The notes: generated from the letters alone by a model not told the origin. A DNA stretch of 64,000 nucleotides from Flavobacteriaceae bacterium (GCA_947456955.1 CANGTQ010000007.1:60487-124486), one strand, 5' to 3'; shown: positions 31,091 through 40,960, numbered from the stretch's first letter. Program-made: numbers and translations.

Positions 31091-31159
31091 TGTTTAGGGT
31101 TTATAGTTCATAGTTTATGGTTATAATAACTACAAACCATAAACTACAAACAATTAACT
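31091..31159. repeat. Inverted heptamer arrays (GGTTTAT arm / ATAAACT arm)
   Basis: TGTTTAG GGTTTAT AGTTCAT AGTTTAT GGTTATA (31091-31125) and ACAAACC ATAAACT ACAAACA ATTAACT (31132-31159) between porX and tsaE. Confidence 0.85.
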
Positions 31160-32748
31160 TACTTAGGATTAAAAACTAAAAAGGGAACAATCATTTCTTC
31201 CAGTGAAATTCCGCCGTGTTGGTAGGTATTTCGGTAATAACTAACATAATGATTGTAGTTATTTACGTATGCCAAAAACAAATCATTCTTCGCAAATATA
31301 TAAGAGCTGCTCATATTGATAGTTGGTAACCCTATTATCTTTGGGTCTTTCACTGCATAAACGTCTTTATCTTCATAGGTGAGACTTCTTCCTGTTTTGT
31401 ATCTTAAATTCAAACTAGTGTTTTTGTCACCTATAACTTTAGTTGGGTTTTTTACATTTATGGTTCCATGATCCGTGGTAATTATTAATTTAAAACCTAA
31501 TTTTTGAGCTTGCTGAATTATTTCTAATAAAGGTGAATTTTTAAACCAGCTCAGTGTTAAGGAACGATAGGCTTTATCATCCGAAGCCAATTCTTTTACA
31601 ACATCCATTTCGGTTTTGGCATGCGACAGCATATCCACAAAATTGTAAACTACAGTAACCAAATTGTTATCTTTTAATCCTTTGAAGTTTTCGGCTAATT
31701 TTTTTCCGCTTGCTAAATTGGTAATCTTAAAATAATCCTGTTTGATATTTAATCCCAATCGTTTCAAATGTGCTGTTAAAAACTCGGCTTCATAAAGGTT
31801 TTTACCTCCTTCTTCCACGTCATTTTTCCAATATTGTGGGAATTGTTTTTCCATTTCTAATGGAGTTAAGCCTGAAAAAATGGAGTTTCTGGCGTATTGT
31901 GTTGCGGTTGGTAAACTGGCGTAATACGGAACTTCTTTTTCCAGTTTATAATGATTTGCAACAACACTTTCCATTACTTTCCATTGATCATAACGAAGGT
32001 TGTCGATTACGACAAAAAGCACGGGTTTAGCTTTGCTAAGTTCGGCTCCGCTTTGTGTATCTTTTTTTACTAATTCAGGAACCACTAATTCTCTGAACAA
32101 AGTATGTGACTGAATCGGCTTATCCGCTTTTGGTTGAAACCAATCTTCATAGTTGCGCTCAATGAATTTTCCGAATTGCGCATTGGCTTCCACTTTTTGA
32201 CTTTCGAGAATTTCAAACATGCTTTGGTCATTAATGTTTTCTAATTCCAATTCCCAAAAAATAAGTTTTTTATAAAGCTCAACCCAATCTTCGTGGCTGT
32301 TTACCATTGCCATTTCCATTGCAATTTTTCGAAATTCTTTTTGATAATCTAAGGTCGTTTTTTCAGAAATCAATCGGGAATGATCGAGATTTTTCTTCAA
32401 GCTCAATAATATCTGATGGGGATTTACAGGTTTTATCAAATAGTCCGCAATTTTAGAACCAATGGCTTCTTCCATGATATATTCTTCCTCACTTTTGGTA
32501 ATCATTATCATTGGAGTAGACGATTTTTTTTCTTTCATTTCTGATAGCGTCTCCAAACCACTCATTCCTGGCATATTTTCATCAAGGAATACAATGTCGT
32601 AGTTACCCTCTTCAAATGCATCAACGGCATCCCGGCCATTATTGAAAGTTGTTACTTTATAGTTTTTCTTTTCTAGAAAAAGGATATGAGGTTTAAGTAA
32701 ATCAATTTCATCATCAACCCAAAGTATTTTGATAGGATCCATATTCAT
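31159..32748 (-). CDS. porX: T9SS response regulator / alkaline-phosphatase-fold protein PorX
   Basis: N-terminal receiver ILWVDDEIDLLKPHILFLEKKNYKV...VFLDENMPGMSGLETL plus C-terminal PglZ-like domain (VIDNLRYDQWKV...TTDHGTINVKNPTKVIGDKNTSLNLRYKTGRSL). Start possibly 32742. Confidence 0.94.
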   Translation of the reverse strand: MNMDPIKILWVDDEIDLLKPHILFLEKKNYKVTTFNNGRDAVDAFEEGNYDIVFLDENMPGMSGLETLSEMKEKKSSTPMIMITKSEEEYIMEEAIGSKIADYLIKPVNPHQILLSLKKNLDHSRLISEKTTLDYQKEFRKIAMEMAMVNSHEDWVELYKKLIFWELELENINDQSMFEILESQKVEANAQFGKFIERNYEDWFQPKADKPIQSHTLFRELVVPELVKKDTQSGAELSKAKPVLFVVIDNLRYDQWKVMESVVANHYKLEKEVPYYASLPTATQYARNSIFSGLTPLEMEKQFPQYWKNDVEEGGKNLYEAEFLTAHLKRLGLNIKQDYFKITNLASGKKLAENFKGLKDNNLVTVVYNFVDMLSHAKTEMDVVKELASDDKAYRSLTLSWFKNSPLLEIIQQAQKLGFKLIITTDHGTINVKNPTKVIGDKNTSLNLRYKTGRSLTYEDKDVYAVKDPKIIGLPTINMSSSYIFAKNDLFLAYVNNYNHYVSYYRNTYQHGGISLEEMIVPFLVFNPK

Positions 32749-32819
32749 AATATTGTTTTGTGCAAATTACTATAATTATAAAACGCAGCATTATTAAAAT
32801 TATTATAAAAAAATTAAAA

Positions 32820-32840
32820 TTTATACAAACTTTGTATAAA
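32820..32840. promoter_or_regulatory. 21-bp perfect dyad TTTATACAAA-C-TTTGTATAAA, candidate operator
   Basis: Located in the divergent intergenic region between porX (-) and the small Cys-rich secreted protein (+). Confidence 0.6.
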
Positions 32841-32938
32841 CTTTAGCGGTCAAATTAATGTTAAAGTATTTTTTGGTTTTATTATATTAACTACTTTTGG
32901 TATTATTGTTCGACAAATTATAATTTAAATCTATACAA

Positions 32939-33133
32939 ATGAAAAAAGTAATCTTATCAATGGCTGTTGTAGCTTTTTTATTTTCAATGAATGTTTATGC
33001 TCATGAAACACCAAAAGAAAAAAAGAAAAAAGCAAAAACTGAAAAAAACTGTTCTATGGAAGAAAAAAAATCTTGTAGTTCAGAGAAAAAAACATCATGC
33101 TGCGCTTCTAAAAAAGCAGAAGAGAAAAAATAG
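32939..33133 (+). CDS. Small secreted Lys/Glu/Cys-rich protein
   Basis: MKKVILSMAVVAFLFSMNVYAHETPKEKKKKAKTEKNCSMEEKKSCSSEKKTSCCASKKAEEKK: signal peptide plus short Cys-containing charged tail, followed by a terminator. Confidence 0.75.
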   Translation: MKKVILSMAVVAFLFSMNVYAHETPKEKKKKAKTEKNCSMEEKKSCSSEKKTSCCASKKAEEKK

Positions 33134-33152
33134 TTTTTCCTTGCTATTTTAT

Positions 33153-33180
33153 AAAGTGTCACGATTTCCGTGACACTTTT
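33153..33180 (+). terminator. Rho-independent terminator
   Basis: AAAGTGTCACG atttc CGTGACACTTT followed by T-rich sequence. Confidence 0.85.
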
Positions 33181-33267
33181 TTATTTAATTTACTTTTAAT
33201 TAGCCATAATACTATACATTTGGCAACTTTATTATTAAATAAAAATAATTTTGAAAACAATAAACGT

Positions 33268-35307
33268 ATGCAATTAAAAAACAAACTTACCCTTAGCATG
33301 CTTTCGGCTTTATTCTTTCTAAGCTGCAGCAAAAAAGAAATTCAATACGAAGATCCACTTCTTACTAACCGTGACACGACTGTAAATCCAGGAGATGATT
33401 TTTTTCATTATGCCAATGGTGGTTGGTTTGCAAAACACCCTATTCCAAGTACAGAAAGTAGTAACGGTATTTTTAGAACTATAGGTGATACTATTAACGC
33501 ACAAATTAAAGACATCTGTGAAAAATCTGCAGCAAATAAAGCTGCCTCAAAAGGGAGTAACGAACAAAAAATAGGTGATTTTTATGCTTCTGGAATGGAT
33601 ACGATATCTATTGAAAAAGTAGGGCTGAAATCATTGTCAAGTGATTTGTCGAAAATTGATGCTATTAAAGATGTCCCAACGTTAATGAATATTATTGGAT
33701 ATCTCCATACGATAGGAGCTGGTCCGGCGTTTTCTTTTTATGTTGGACAAGATGATAAAATAAGTTCTAAAAATGCTTTGTTTTTTGCACAAGGCGGTTT
33801 AGGATTAGGTAATAGAGATTACTATTTTAATACTGATGCAGAAACAGTAAAAATCAGAACTGAATATGTAAAGCATTTGGAAGCAATGTTTAAATTAATG
33901 GGAGAAGATGCCACTAAAGCAAACAAGGCGGCGTCTACAATTATTAATTTGGAAACGGATTTGGCTAAAAATAGTAGAAAACTGGAAGCCCTTCGTGACC
34001 CAATAAAGAATTACAACAAAATGACTTTGGCTCAATTCAAATCGTCAACACCATCTATCGCATGGGAAAATGTTTTGCAAAAATTAGGCATCACAAAAGC
34101 CGATACCTTAATTGTTGGTCAACCTGAATTTTTCAAAGGATTGGATAAAATTGTTACCACATATACAATAGAAGATTGGAAAACCTATTTGAAATGGGAT
34201 TTGATTAACTCATATGCTTCTTTTTTGAATAACGCTATCGAAAAGCAAAACTTTACGTTCTATTCAACTATAATGAATGGCGTAAAAGAACAAAAACCGA
34301 GATGGAAAAGAATTGTAGAGCAAACTGATGGATCATTAGGTGAATTGATAGGGCAAGTTTACATAAAGGATTATTTACCTGCAGGTTCTAAGGAAAAACT
34401 TTTAGAAATTGGAAATAACATTCGTGATGTTTATGCAGAACACATTAAGAAATTGGATTGGATGAGTGAGGCGACCAAGAAAAAAGCACTTTTTAAATTA
34501 AGTAAAATTGTAATGAAGGTTGGATATCCTGATAAATGGAAGGATATGAGCAGTATTACTATCAATAGAAATGACTATTGTGCCAATGTTATGGCAGTGA
34601 ATAAATGGGAATACAATTATATGATTAATAAATATGGCAAACCTGTAGACAGAACAGAATGGGGAATGTATCCACAAACGTATAATGCGTATTACAATCC
34701 AAGCAATAATGAAATTTGTGTTCCTGCCTGTAATATTTTGGTTCCTGGGTTTGAAGGGAGAATGCCAGATGATGCTATTTTGTATGGTATAATCGGCGGT
34801 TCTACATTTGGACACGAAATTACACATGGTTTTGACGATCAGGGAAGTCAATATGACGAAAACGGGAATTTGAACGACTGGTGGACAGCAGAAGATAAAG
34901 CAAAGTTCACTCAGAAAACAAAAGCAATTGTTGCTCAATTTAATAAGTTTGAACCGCTCAAAGGCAAGTTTGTTAACGGTGATGCGACACAAGGAGAAAA
35001 CATAGCTGATTTAGGTGGTGTTGTTATGGGATACGAAGCCTTCAAAAAAACAGCACAATACAAGAATAAAGAAAAAATAAGTAATCTTACACCTGATCAA
35101 AGATACTTCTTAGCATATGGTTATGCCTGGATGGTAAATGCTAAAGATGAAGCTTTATCTAGACAAATAATGTCTGATGTACATTCACCGGCTCAATTCA
35201 GGATAAATGGACCATTAATGAATATTCCTGAATTCTATAAAGCATTTAACGTAAAACCTGGCAATAAAATGTACTTGCCCGAAAGCGAAAGAGTAGTCAT
35301 TTGGTAA
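33268..35307 (+). CDS. M13 (neprilysin/PepO-like) metallopeptidase lipoprotein
   Basis: Lipobox-like LFFLSCSKK, DDFFHYANGGWFAKHPIP, HEITHGFDDQGSQYDENGN (HExxH), NPSNNEICVPACNILVPGF, ENIADLGGVVMGYEAF. ATG at 33268. Confidence 0.95.
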   Translation: MQLKNKLTLSMLSALFFLSCSKKEIQYEDPLLTNRDTTVNPGDDFFHYANGGWFAKHPIPSTESSNGIFRTIGDTINAQIKDICEKSAANKAASKGSNEQKIGDFYASGMDTISIEKVGLKSLSSDLSKIDAIKDVPTLMNIIGYLHTIGAGPAFSFYVGQDDKISSKNALFFAQGGLGLGNRDYYFNTDAETVKIRTEYVKHLEAMFKLMGEDATKANKAASTIINLETDLAKNSRKLEALRDPIKNYNKMTLAQFKSSTPSIAWENVLQKLGITKADTLIVGQPEFFKGLDKIVTTYTIEDWKTYLKWDLINSYASFLNNAIEKQNFTFYSTIMNGVKEQKPRWKRIVEQTDGSLGELIGQVYIKDYLPAGSKEKLLEIGNNIRDVYAEHIKKLDWMSEATKKKALFKLSKIVMKVGYPDKWKDMSSITINRNDYCANVMAVNKWEYNYMINKYGKPVDRTEWGMYPQTYNAYYNPSNNEICVPACNILVPGFEGRMPDDAILYGIIGGSTFGHEITHGFDDQGSQYDENGNLNDWWTAEDKAKFTQKTKAIVAQFNKFEPLKGKFVNGDATQGENIADLGGVVMGYEAFKKTAQYKNKEKISNLTPDQRYFLAYGYAWMVNAKDEALSRQIMSDVHSPAQFRINGPLMNIPEFYKAFNVKPGNKMYLPESERVVIW

Positions 35308-35325
35308 TTTTTGAAAACCAACAAC

Positions 35326-35356
35326 ATCCCTATCTATTCGATAGGGATTTTTTTTG
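35326..35356 (+). terminator. Rho-independent terminator
   Basis: ATCCCTATC tatt(c) GATAGGGAT followed by TTTTTTT. Confidence 0.8.
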
Positions 35357-35611
35357 GACTTACTTTTTGTCTCTTTAAACCTCTTTATCAATTCGTTAAA
35401 ATGTAAGATAAATACATTATAATATTTTAAAAAGATGCATTTCATCGATTAAATATGCATTTAAAAGATATTTTTTGAATAAACTATTTATATTTGATAT
35501 GAGATTTACGATATCATATTATAAATAATAACAATTAGCATAAAGTTGTTATTACAAATGAAAAAATAGAATCACTTTTAATTGAATTATTAACGCATAA
35601 ATTTTTTAGTT

Positions 35612-37690
35612 ATGAAAATAAAAATTACCCTTCTTTTTATAGTGTTGTTTTTCGTTGGAACTATTCATAGAGTTAACGGACAAGTTGATAATACTTTTAC
35701 AGGTGAAAATTCAGGTGTAGTTAATACTGGTAATTATAACACTGGATATGGCGTGAATGCTCTTAGAAGCAATAATAGTAATAGCAATAGTGCTTTTGGA
35801 GTTGGAACATTAAGTAATACTACTGGAGGATTTAATTGTGCTTTTGGAAATGGAGCATTAGCTTTGAATGGAAATGGAAGATTAAATTGTGCCTTGGGAA
35901 CAAGTTCTTTATCTAAAAATAATTCTGGTTCATTTAATATTGCTATAGGTCATAGATCTCAAGAAGCTAATATAATCGGAAACAATAATACTGCGATTGG
36001 TTATGCAACATTATTAACCAATTTAGGAAGTTCCAATACAGTTTTGGGAAGTTATAGTCCAAGAAGTTTACTAACAGGAGATTCTAATATTTTTATCGGA
36101 TCAGAGACTGCAATCAATTTATTGAATGGAAGCAACAATGTTTTTTTAGGGAATAGAATTACGGTTTCGAAATCTCCATCTACACCAATTTTAGCTGGAA
36201 ACGATACGAGTAATTCAATAATTATTGCTGATGGATTGGGGAATCAAAAAATCTTTATCCAAAAAAATGGAAATACAGGAATTGGTTTGGGTAACAATGT
36301 CATTCCGGTTAACAGATTAGATATAAAAGGCGGTGTTGCTATTGGTAATAATTTTACGCCAAACGGTGTTACTCCCGGAATTGTAGCTCCTACAAGCGGT
36401 TTAATAGTTGAAGGAAAAGTTGGTATAGGTACTTCTTCACCAAACAATAAAGTTGAAATAACTTCGGGAATAAATGGTAATTCCGGTCTGCGTTTTACAG
36501 ATTTGACTAGTAATTTTAATCCAGCTACATCTATAGCATCTAATAGATTTTTAACTGTTAATCAAAATGGAGATGTTGTTTTAAATAAAATGGCCAATCC
36601 AATCGAGACGAATGTTTTAACATCAAATGCTAATTTGATGACGAGTAATGTAAATAGTATTTCTTCTTCATCAACAATTATTAATTCTATTTCAAATTCT
36701 GTAAATAGCAACAATCAATTGATAACTACTGTTAATGGCGTTGCTAGTGCTCCAGTAAATTTGCCAAGAACAGATGAGCAGTCATTATCATTAACAGGTA
36801 ATACTTTATCTATATCTAATGGAAATAGTGTTACCCTACCATCATATATTGATACACCACAAGTACTTTCTCAATCAGAAAATACAATTATACTTTCAAA
36901 TGGAGGAGGTTCATTTACATTGCCAACATTTAATGATACTGATGCACAATCATTAGCGTTAAATGGTAATACTTTATCTATATCTAATGGAAATAGTGTG
37001 ACGCTTCCAACTTATGTTGATACACCACAAACGCTTTCTCAAACAGGAAATACAGTTACGCTTTCTAATGGAGGTGGATCTTTTACTATGCCGAATACAA
37101 TTGTAACAGCTGGAACTAATGTTACTGTAACTGGAAGTGGATCTTCTGTTTCTCCTTATTTAGTATCAGCAGCAGATACAAGTCTTTATGCCAATAACGG
37201 AACTATAAATAGCGCAACCACAACAAATGGAAACAGAGTGGTTACTATGAACAACAGTAATATTTGGTTCCAATCAGCCACTGCTGATACGAATAGCAAA
37301 ATCTATATTGGCACAACAGCAACGTATCCATCAACTACAGGAAACTATAAACTGTATGTTGAAGGCGGAATCCTAACTGAAAAAGTAAAAGTAGCTTTGA
37401 GAAGTACAGCCAATTGGGCAGATTATGTTTTTGAAAAAAATTATGACTTAATGCCTTTGAAAAATGTAGAAGAATATATTGCTATTCATAAGCATTTACC
37501 CGGAATTGATTCAGCAAGTGAATTGGCTAAAAATGGACTAGACTTAGCGGAAATGCAGGCTAAACATATGGCTAAAATTGAAGAGATGATGCTTTATATT
37601 ATTGATCAAAATAAAACCATTGAAAAGAACATCAAGGATATTGAAGAGTTAAAAAAACAAGTAAAAGTATTAACCGCCAACGAAGATTGA
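35612..37690 (+). CDS. Secreted fibre-like protein with YadA-head/Hep_Hag-like repeats and C-terminal coiled coil
   Basis: Repeats NTGYGVNALRSNNSNSNSAFGVGTLSNTTGGFNCAFGNGAL..., two copies of SLxGNTLSISNGNSVTLPxYxDTPQxLSQxxNTxxLSNGGGSFT, coiled-coil C-terminus AKHMAKIEEMMLYIIDQNKTIEKNIKDIEELKKQVKVL. Confidence 0.8.
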   Translation: MKIKITLLFIVLFFVGTIHRVNGQVDNTFTGENSGVVNTGNYNTGYGVNALRSNNSNSNSAFGVGTLSNTTGGFNCAFGNGALALNGNGRLNCALGTSSLSKNNSGSFNIAIGHRSQEANIIGNNNTAIGYATLLTNLGSSNTVLGSYSPRSLLTGDSNIFIGSETAINLLNGSNNVFLGNRITVSKSPSTPILAGNDTSNSIIIADGLGNQKIFIQKNGNTGIGLGNNVIPVNRLDIKGGVAIGNNFTPNGVTPGIVAPTSGLIVEGKVGIGTSSPNNKVEITSGINGNSGLRFTDLTSNFNPATSIASNRFLTVNQNGDVVLNKMANPIETNVLTSNANLMTSNVNSISSSSTIINSISNSVNSNNQLITTVNGVASAPVNLPRTDEQSLSLTGNTLSISNGNSVTLPSYIDTPQVLSQSENTIILSNGGGSFTLPTFNDTDAQSLALNGNTLSISNGNSVTLPTYVDTPQTLSQTGNTVTLSNGGGSFTMPNTIVTAGTNVTVTGSGSSVSPYLVSAADTSLYANNGTINSATTTNGNRVVTMNNSNIWFQSATADTNSKIYIGTTATYPSTTGNYKLYVEGGILTEKVKVALRSTANWADYVFEKNYDLMPLKNVEEYIAIHKHLPGIDSASELAKNGLDLAEMQAKHMAKIEEMMLYIIDQNKTIEKNIKDIEELKKQVKVLTANED

Positions 37691-37691
37691 T

Positions 37692-39665
37692 ATGTATAAG
37701 ATACTAAAAACAGTTATAGTATGTGCTATTTGTTTTAATTCTTATAACATTTCAGCACAGCTCAATGAGTATTTGAATTCTGAAGAAAATAGAATTTCAT
37801 CTGCTAACCAAATCGAATTAGAAATTCAGAAATTCATTGACAATAATTACAACAATTATGTTTTGTCAAAAGAAGTTACAGACGATCTAATCACCCATCT
37901 TAGGAGTGAAGAAGAGTTTACGGATGCTGAACTGCAAAACGCAATTAAAAAAACAAAAGTTTACGAATTAAGAAAACTTTTCTTTTCCGAAAATCCGGAT
38001 AAAAAAGACAGTTATTTCGCAAGACCTATGCCTCTTTCTGTGCAACAATCATGTGTGAATGGTGATTTTGAAAACGGAACTGCAGGTTATACCTTCTGGT
38101 CAGATGCACACCCGCAACCCGCTTCGGGAACTGCATTTTTTTTATCGTGCGCCACTCCTACAGCACCCACCGTTTTAAATGCTGTCACACCGGCTAATAA
38201 TAATTTAAACGCTGCAGTAACATTGATTGATAATACAAGTCCAGGTTACACTCAATATGATCCAATATTAGCAGGTTTAGGGGTAAACATTCCTACCTTA
38301 TTTCCAAGCGGTGGAAACAAATGTATCAAGTTAAACAATCAACAAGGTTTTGGTTCGTCAGACATAACAACGGTTTCACGTTATTTTCCAAATATAAATC
38401 AAGAAACGATTGATTTTAATTTTTCTTTGATAATGGACAACAAGCCAGCCCATGGACAACCAATTCAACCCTTTTTTAGAGTTAGGGTCTTAGACCAATT
38501 TAATAATGTTGTAGATGAAATATGTATTGTTGCTAATCCTGATAATTGCTTGTTCAATGTAATATATGTTAGTAACAACAGAAGAGTACTTTATACCGAT
38601 TGGATTTGTGCTCGATTGAATGTTGGGGAAATTCTAAACCAACCCGGAACAATTGAATTTACTGTAAGTGACTGTCAGCCTTCGGCACATTTTGGAACAG
38701 TTTATATTGATAATATCTGCGGTTCAGTTTGCGCTACTCCAAGATTAGGTGCACTGAATACAAATGCAACTAATATCAATTGTCCGGATACTATTGGCAA
38801 TACACCTATTCAGGTTTGTGGAACTTTTCAGGCGCCATTGAATGCTACTTTAAGTTCAATATCATTAGATATTACTCAAAATGGCACAGTAATCGGAACA
38901 GTTAACGCACCAACACAACTCACGGCTAATACATTTTGTTTTACTGTTTTGCCGAGTATGTTTGGAGCAAGTCCAACTGGGAATTTCGAATTTCAGATTG
39001 ATGCCAATTTCAATGTAAATTGCCCCGCGGGGACATTTATTTACACCATATCTGATAACTCTGCCAATATTGGTCCCGATGTGACTTTTATAGATTGTTG
39101 TTTATCCACCTTAACATTAGCATCTCCCGCAGATGATGTTAATAATTTGGCTCCTTCAATAGTAAAGAAAAAGGAAAGATCAGATTGGATTAAGGCAGCA
39201 AATATTGTATCCGTTGGAGATAATGCTTTATCAAATGGAGTAGTGTATCATGCCGCTAATTATGTTGAATTAAATCCGGGTTTTGAAGCCGTTTTAGGGG
39301 CGCAATTTTCGGCATATCCCGAAGGTTGTTCTGCAAATTATACTTATAAAGCGCAAGCGCCGACTACTATTCCGAGAAGTAGTGATATTTCAAATGGTGA
39401 TGAAACAATCAACTTGATAAAAGTGTTAAAAGATTTTGCCATAGTGCCAAATCCGTCAAGCAGCACTATAGAGGTTATAATGAACGACGCTAAATTTAAT
39501 AGAGTAACCATTTCAACTATCGATGGAAAAATTGTAAATGAGCGAAATATTGAAAAAACTGATAAAACCTTAATAGATGTGAGCAGTTATGCTAATGGTA
39601 TATACATAATAAACGTAACTTCAGAAAACGGACAAGTATATACTAAAAAGCTAATTAAGAACTAA
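37692..39665 (+). CDS. Secreted protein with T9SS type A C-terminal sorting domain
   Basis: Signal peptide; C-term FAIVPNPSSSTIEVIMNDAKFNRVTISTIDGKIV...IDVSSYANGIYIINVTSENGQVYTKKLIKN (por secretion tail). Confidence 0.9.
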   Translation: MYKILKTVIVCAICFNSYNISAQLNEYLNSEENRISSANQIELEIQKFIDNNYNNYVLSKEVTDDLITHLRSEEEFTDAELQNAIKKTKVYELRKLFFSENPDKKDSYFARPMPLSVQQSCVNGDFENGTAGYTFWSDAHPQPASGTAFFLSCATPTAPTVLNAVTPANNNLNAAVTLIDNTSPGYTQYDPILAGLGVNIPTLFPSGGNKCIKLNNQQGFGSSDITTVSRYFPNINQETIDFNFSLIMDNKPAHGQPIQPFFRVRVLDQFNNVVDEICIVANPDNCLFNVIYVSNNRRVLYTDWICARLNVGEILNQPGTIEFTVSDCQPSAHFGTVYIDNICGSVCATPRLGALNTNATNINCPDTIGNTPIQVCGTFQAPLNATLSSISLDITQNGTVIGTVNAPTQLTANTFCFTVLPSMFGASPTGNFEFQIDANFNVNCPAGTFIYTISDNSANIGPDVTFIDCCLSTLTLASPADDVNNLAPSIVKKKERSDWIKAANIVSVGDNALSNGVVYHAANYVELNPGFEAVLGAQFSAYPEGCSANYTYKAQAPTTIPRSSDISNGDETINLIKVLKDFAIVPNPSSSTIEVIMNDAKFNRVTISTIDGKIVNERNIEKTDKTLIDVSSYANGIYIINVTSENGQVYTKKLIKN

Positions 39666-39810
39666 TTGTGCTTTTATAGTCAGACCGTTTTATTATCTGT
39701 AAAAGTAAAGTTTGATTTTTTAACAAATTATGCATCTATATAATTACAAAATCGCATATAGTTATTCAAATTAATGACTAATATTGCACAATTATTAAAA
39801 AATTATAAAT

Positions 39811-40812
39811 ATGCCTTTTTTAGAAAAAAAGTTTTCTTTGCTTTCTGTGATAATTTTTTCAGCAGTTGCCGTACTAGTTTTCTTTTCGATTACTAGTTGG
39901 ATAAATTGTGATGATACTACTTCAGAAACAGTAAATAGTGAATATCACTGTAAATATGATATAAAACGGTTGAATGGTTTAAAATATATAAAACCAATAA
40001 TGTTTGTTGATGACGAATGCGAGTCAGATAACATGCAGGATATTAAACAGCAAATGGTTGAAATTGTTAATAGGTATAAAAATTTTGAAGGAGTTACTTC
40101 AGCTTCAATTTATCTCAGACAGTTTTCAACCAATGAGTGGATATCTGTTAATGAAACTGATAAATTTGAGCCAGGTTCTCTTTTTAAAGTACCAGTGTTG
40201 ATTTGTATTTTAAAAATGTGTGAAGAAGATCCGAGCTTTATCAATAAGCACATTTCTTATGATAAGTCTATAAATGATGGTAAAAATGTAGCATATAAAT
40301 CAAAGTCTATTCAATTAGGACAAAGTTATACTGTAAAAGAATTGTTGACTTATATGATAAAATATTCAGACAATAAAGCAACAATATTGTTAGAGTCTAA
40401 TATGAAAACAGAAGTTTTACAAAAACTTTTTACCGATATGGGTTTAGAAGTACCTAATATTTACGCAACCCAATATTTTTTTACAACTTCTCAATATTCA
40501 TTATTTTTTAGAGCTATTTATAATGCATGTTATTTATCTATTGATGATTCGGAATTTGCAGCAAAGCTTTTGAGCGAATGCAATTTTAAAGAAGGTATAG
40601 TGAGTGGGCTACCCAAAGGAACTCCAATAATTCACAAATTCGGAGAATCGGGTAGTCAAGTCGAAATGCAGTTACATGAATCAGCCATTATTTATGCCTA
40701 CAACAAACCTTTTTTATTAACTATAATGACCAAAGGCAAGGATAATAAAACATTATCAAAACTTATTAAAGAAGTAACAAACAAGGTATATACCGAAATG
40801 GCGAATAAATAA
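39811..40812 (+). CDS. Class A beta-lactamase-fold serine hydrolase (membrane-anchored)
   Basis: N-terminal TM helix; FEPGSLFKVPVLICIL (SxxK), YSDNKAT (SDN), HKFGESG in place of KTG. Confidence 0.82.
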   Translation: MPFLEKKFSLLSVIIFSAVAVLVFFSITSWINCDDTTSETVNSEYHCKYDIKRLNGLKYIKPIMFVDDECESDNMQDIKQQMVEIVNRYKNFEGVTSASIYLRQFSTNEWISVNETDKFEPGSLFKVPVLICILKMCEEDPSFINKHISYDKSINDGKNVAYKSKSIQLGQSYTVKELLTYMIKYSDNKATILLESNMKTEVLQKLFTDMGLEVPNIYATQYFFTTSQYSLFFRAIYNACYLSIDDSEFAAKLLSECNFKEGIVSGLPKGTPIIHKFGESGSQVEMQLHESAIIYAYNKPFLLTIMTKGKDNKTLSKLIKEVTNKVYTEMANK

Positions 40813-40900
40813 AACTAATTTAAGTTTGATTGGTCTTTAACAATTTAAAATCAATTTTTTTAATATGCATATCGGGTTTGAGCATATTTAAATACTTATA

Positions 40901-40932
40901 AACAAAGCTTCTCATAATTGGGAAGCTTTGTT
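40901..40932. terminator. Hairpin AACAAAGCTTC / GAAGCTTTGTT upstream of the amidinotransferase gene
   Basis: 11-bp perfect inverted repeat (40901-40911 / 40922-40932) abutting a TATATTTG box. Confidence 0.6.
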
Positions 40933-40960
40933 ATATTTGTCCATTGCCAAAAGTTATTTT

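Noticed and set aside
34498-34992. 164-aa minus-strand ORF inside the M13 peptidase gene
   Set aside because: Antisense to a strongly supported gene; His/Ile/Asn-rich translation without family resemblance.
35612-37690. Complete YadA-type trimeric autotransporter
   Set aside because: No C-terminal beta-barrel anchor visible; only head-like repeats and a coiled coil.
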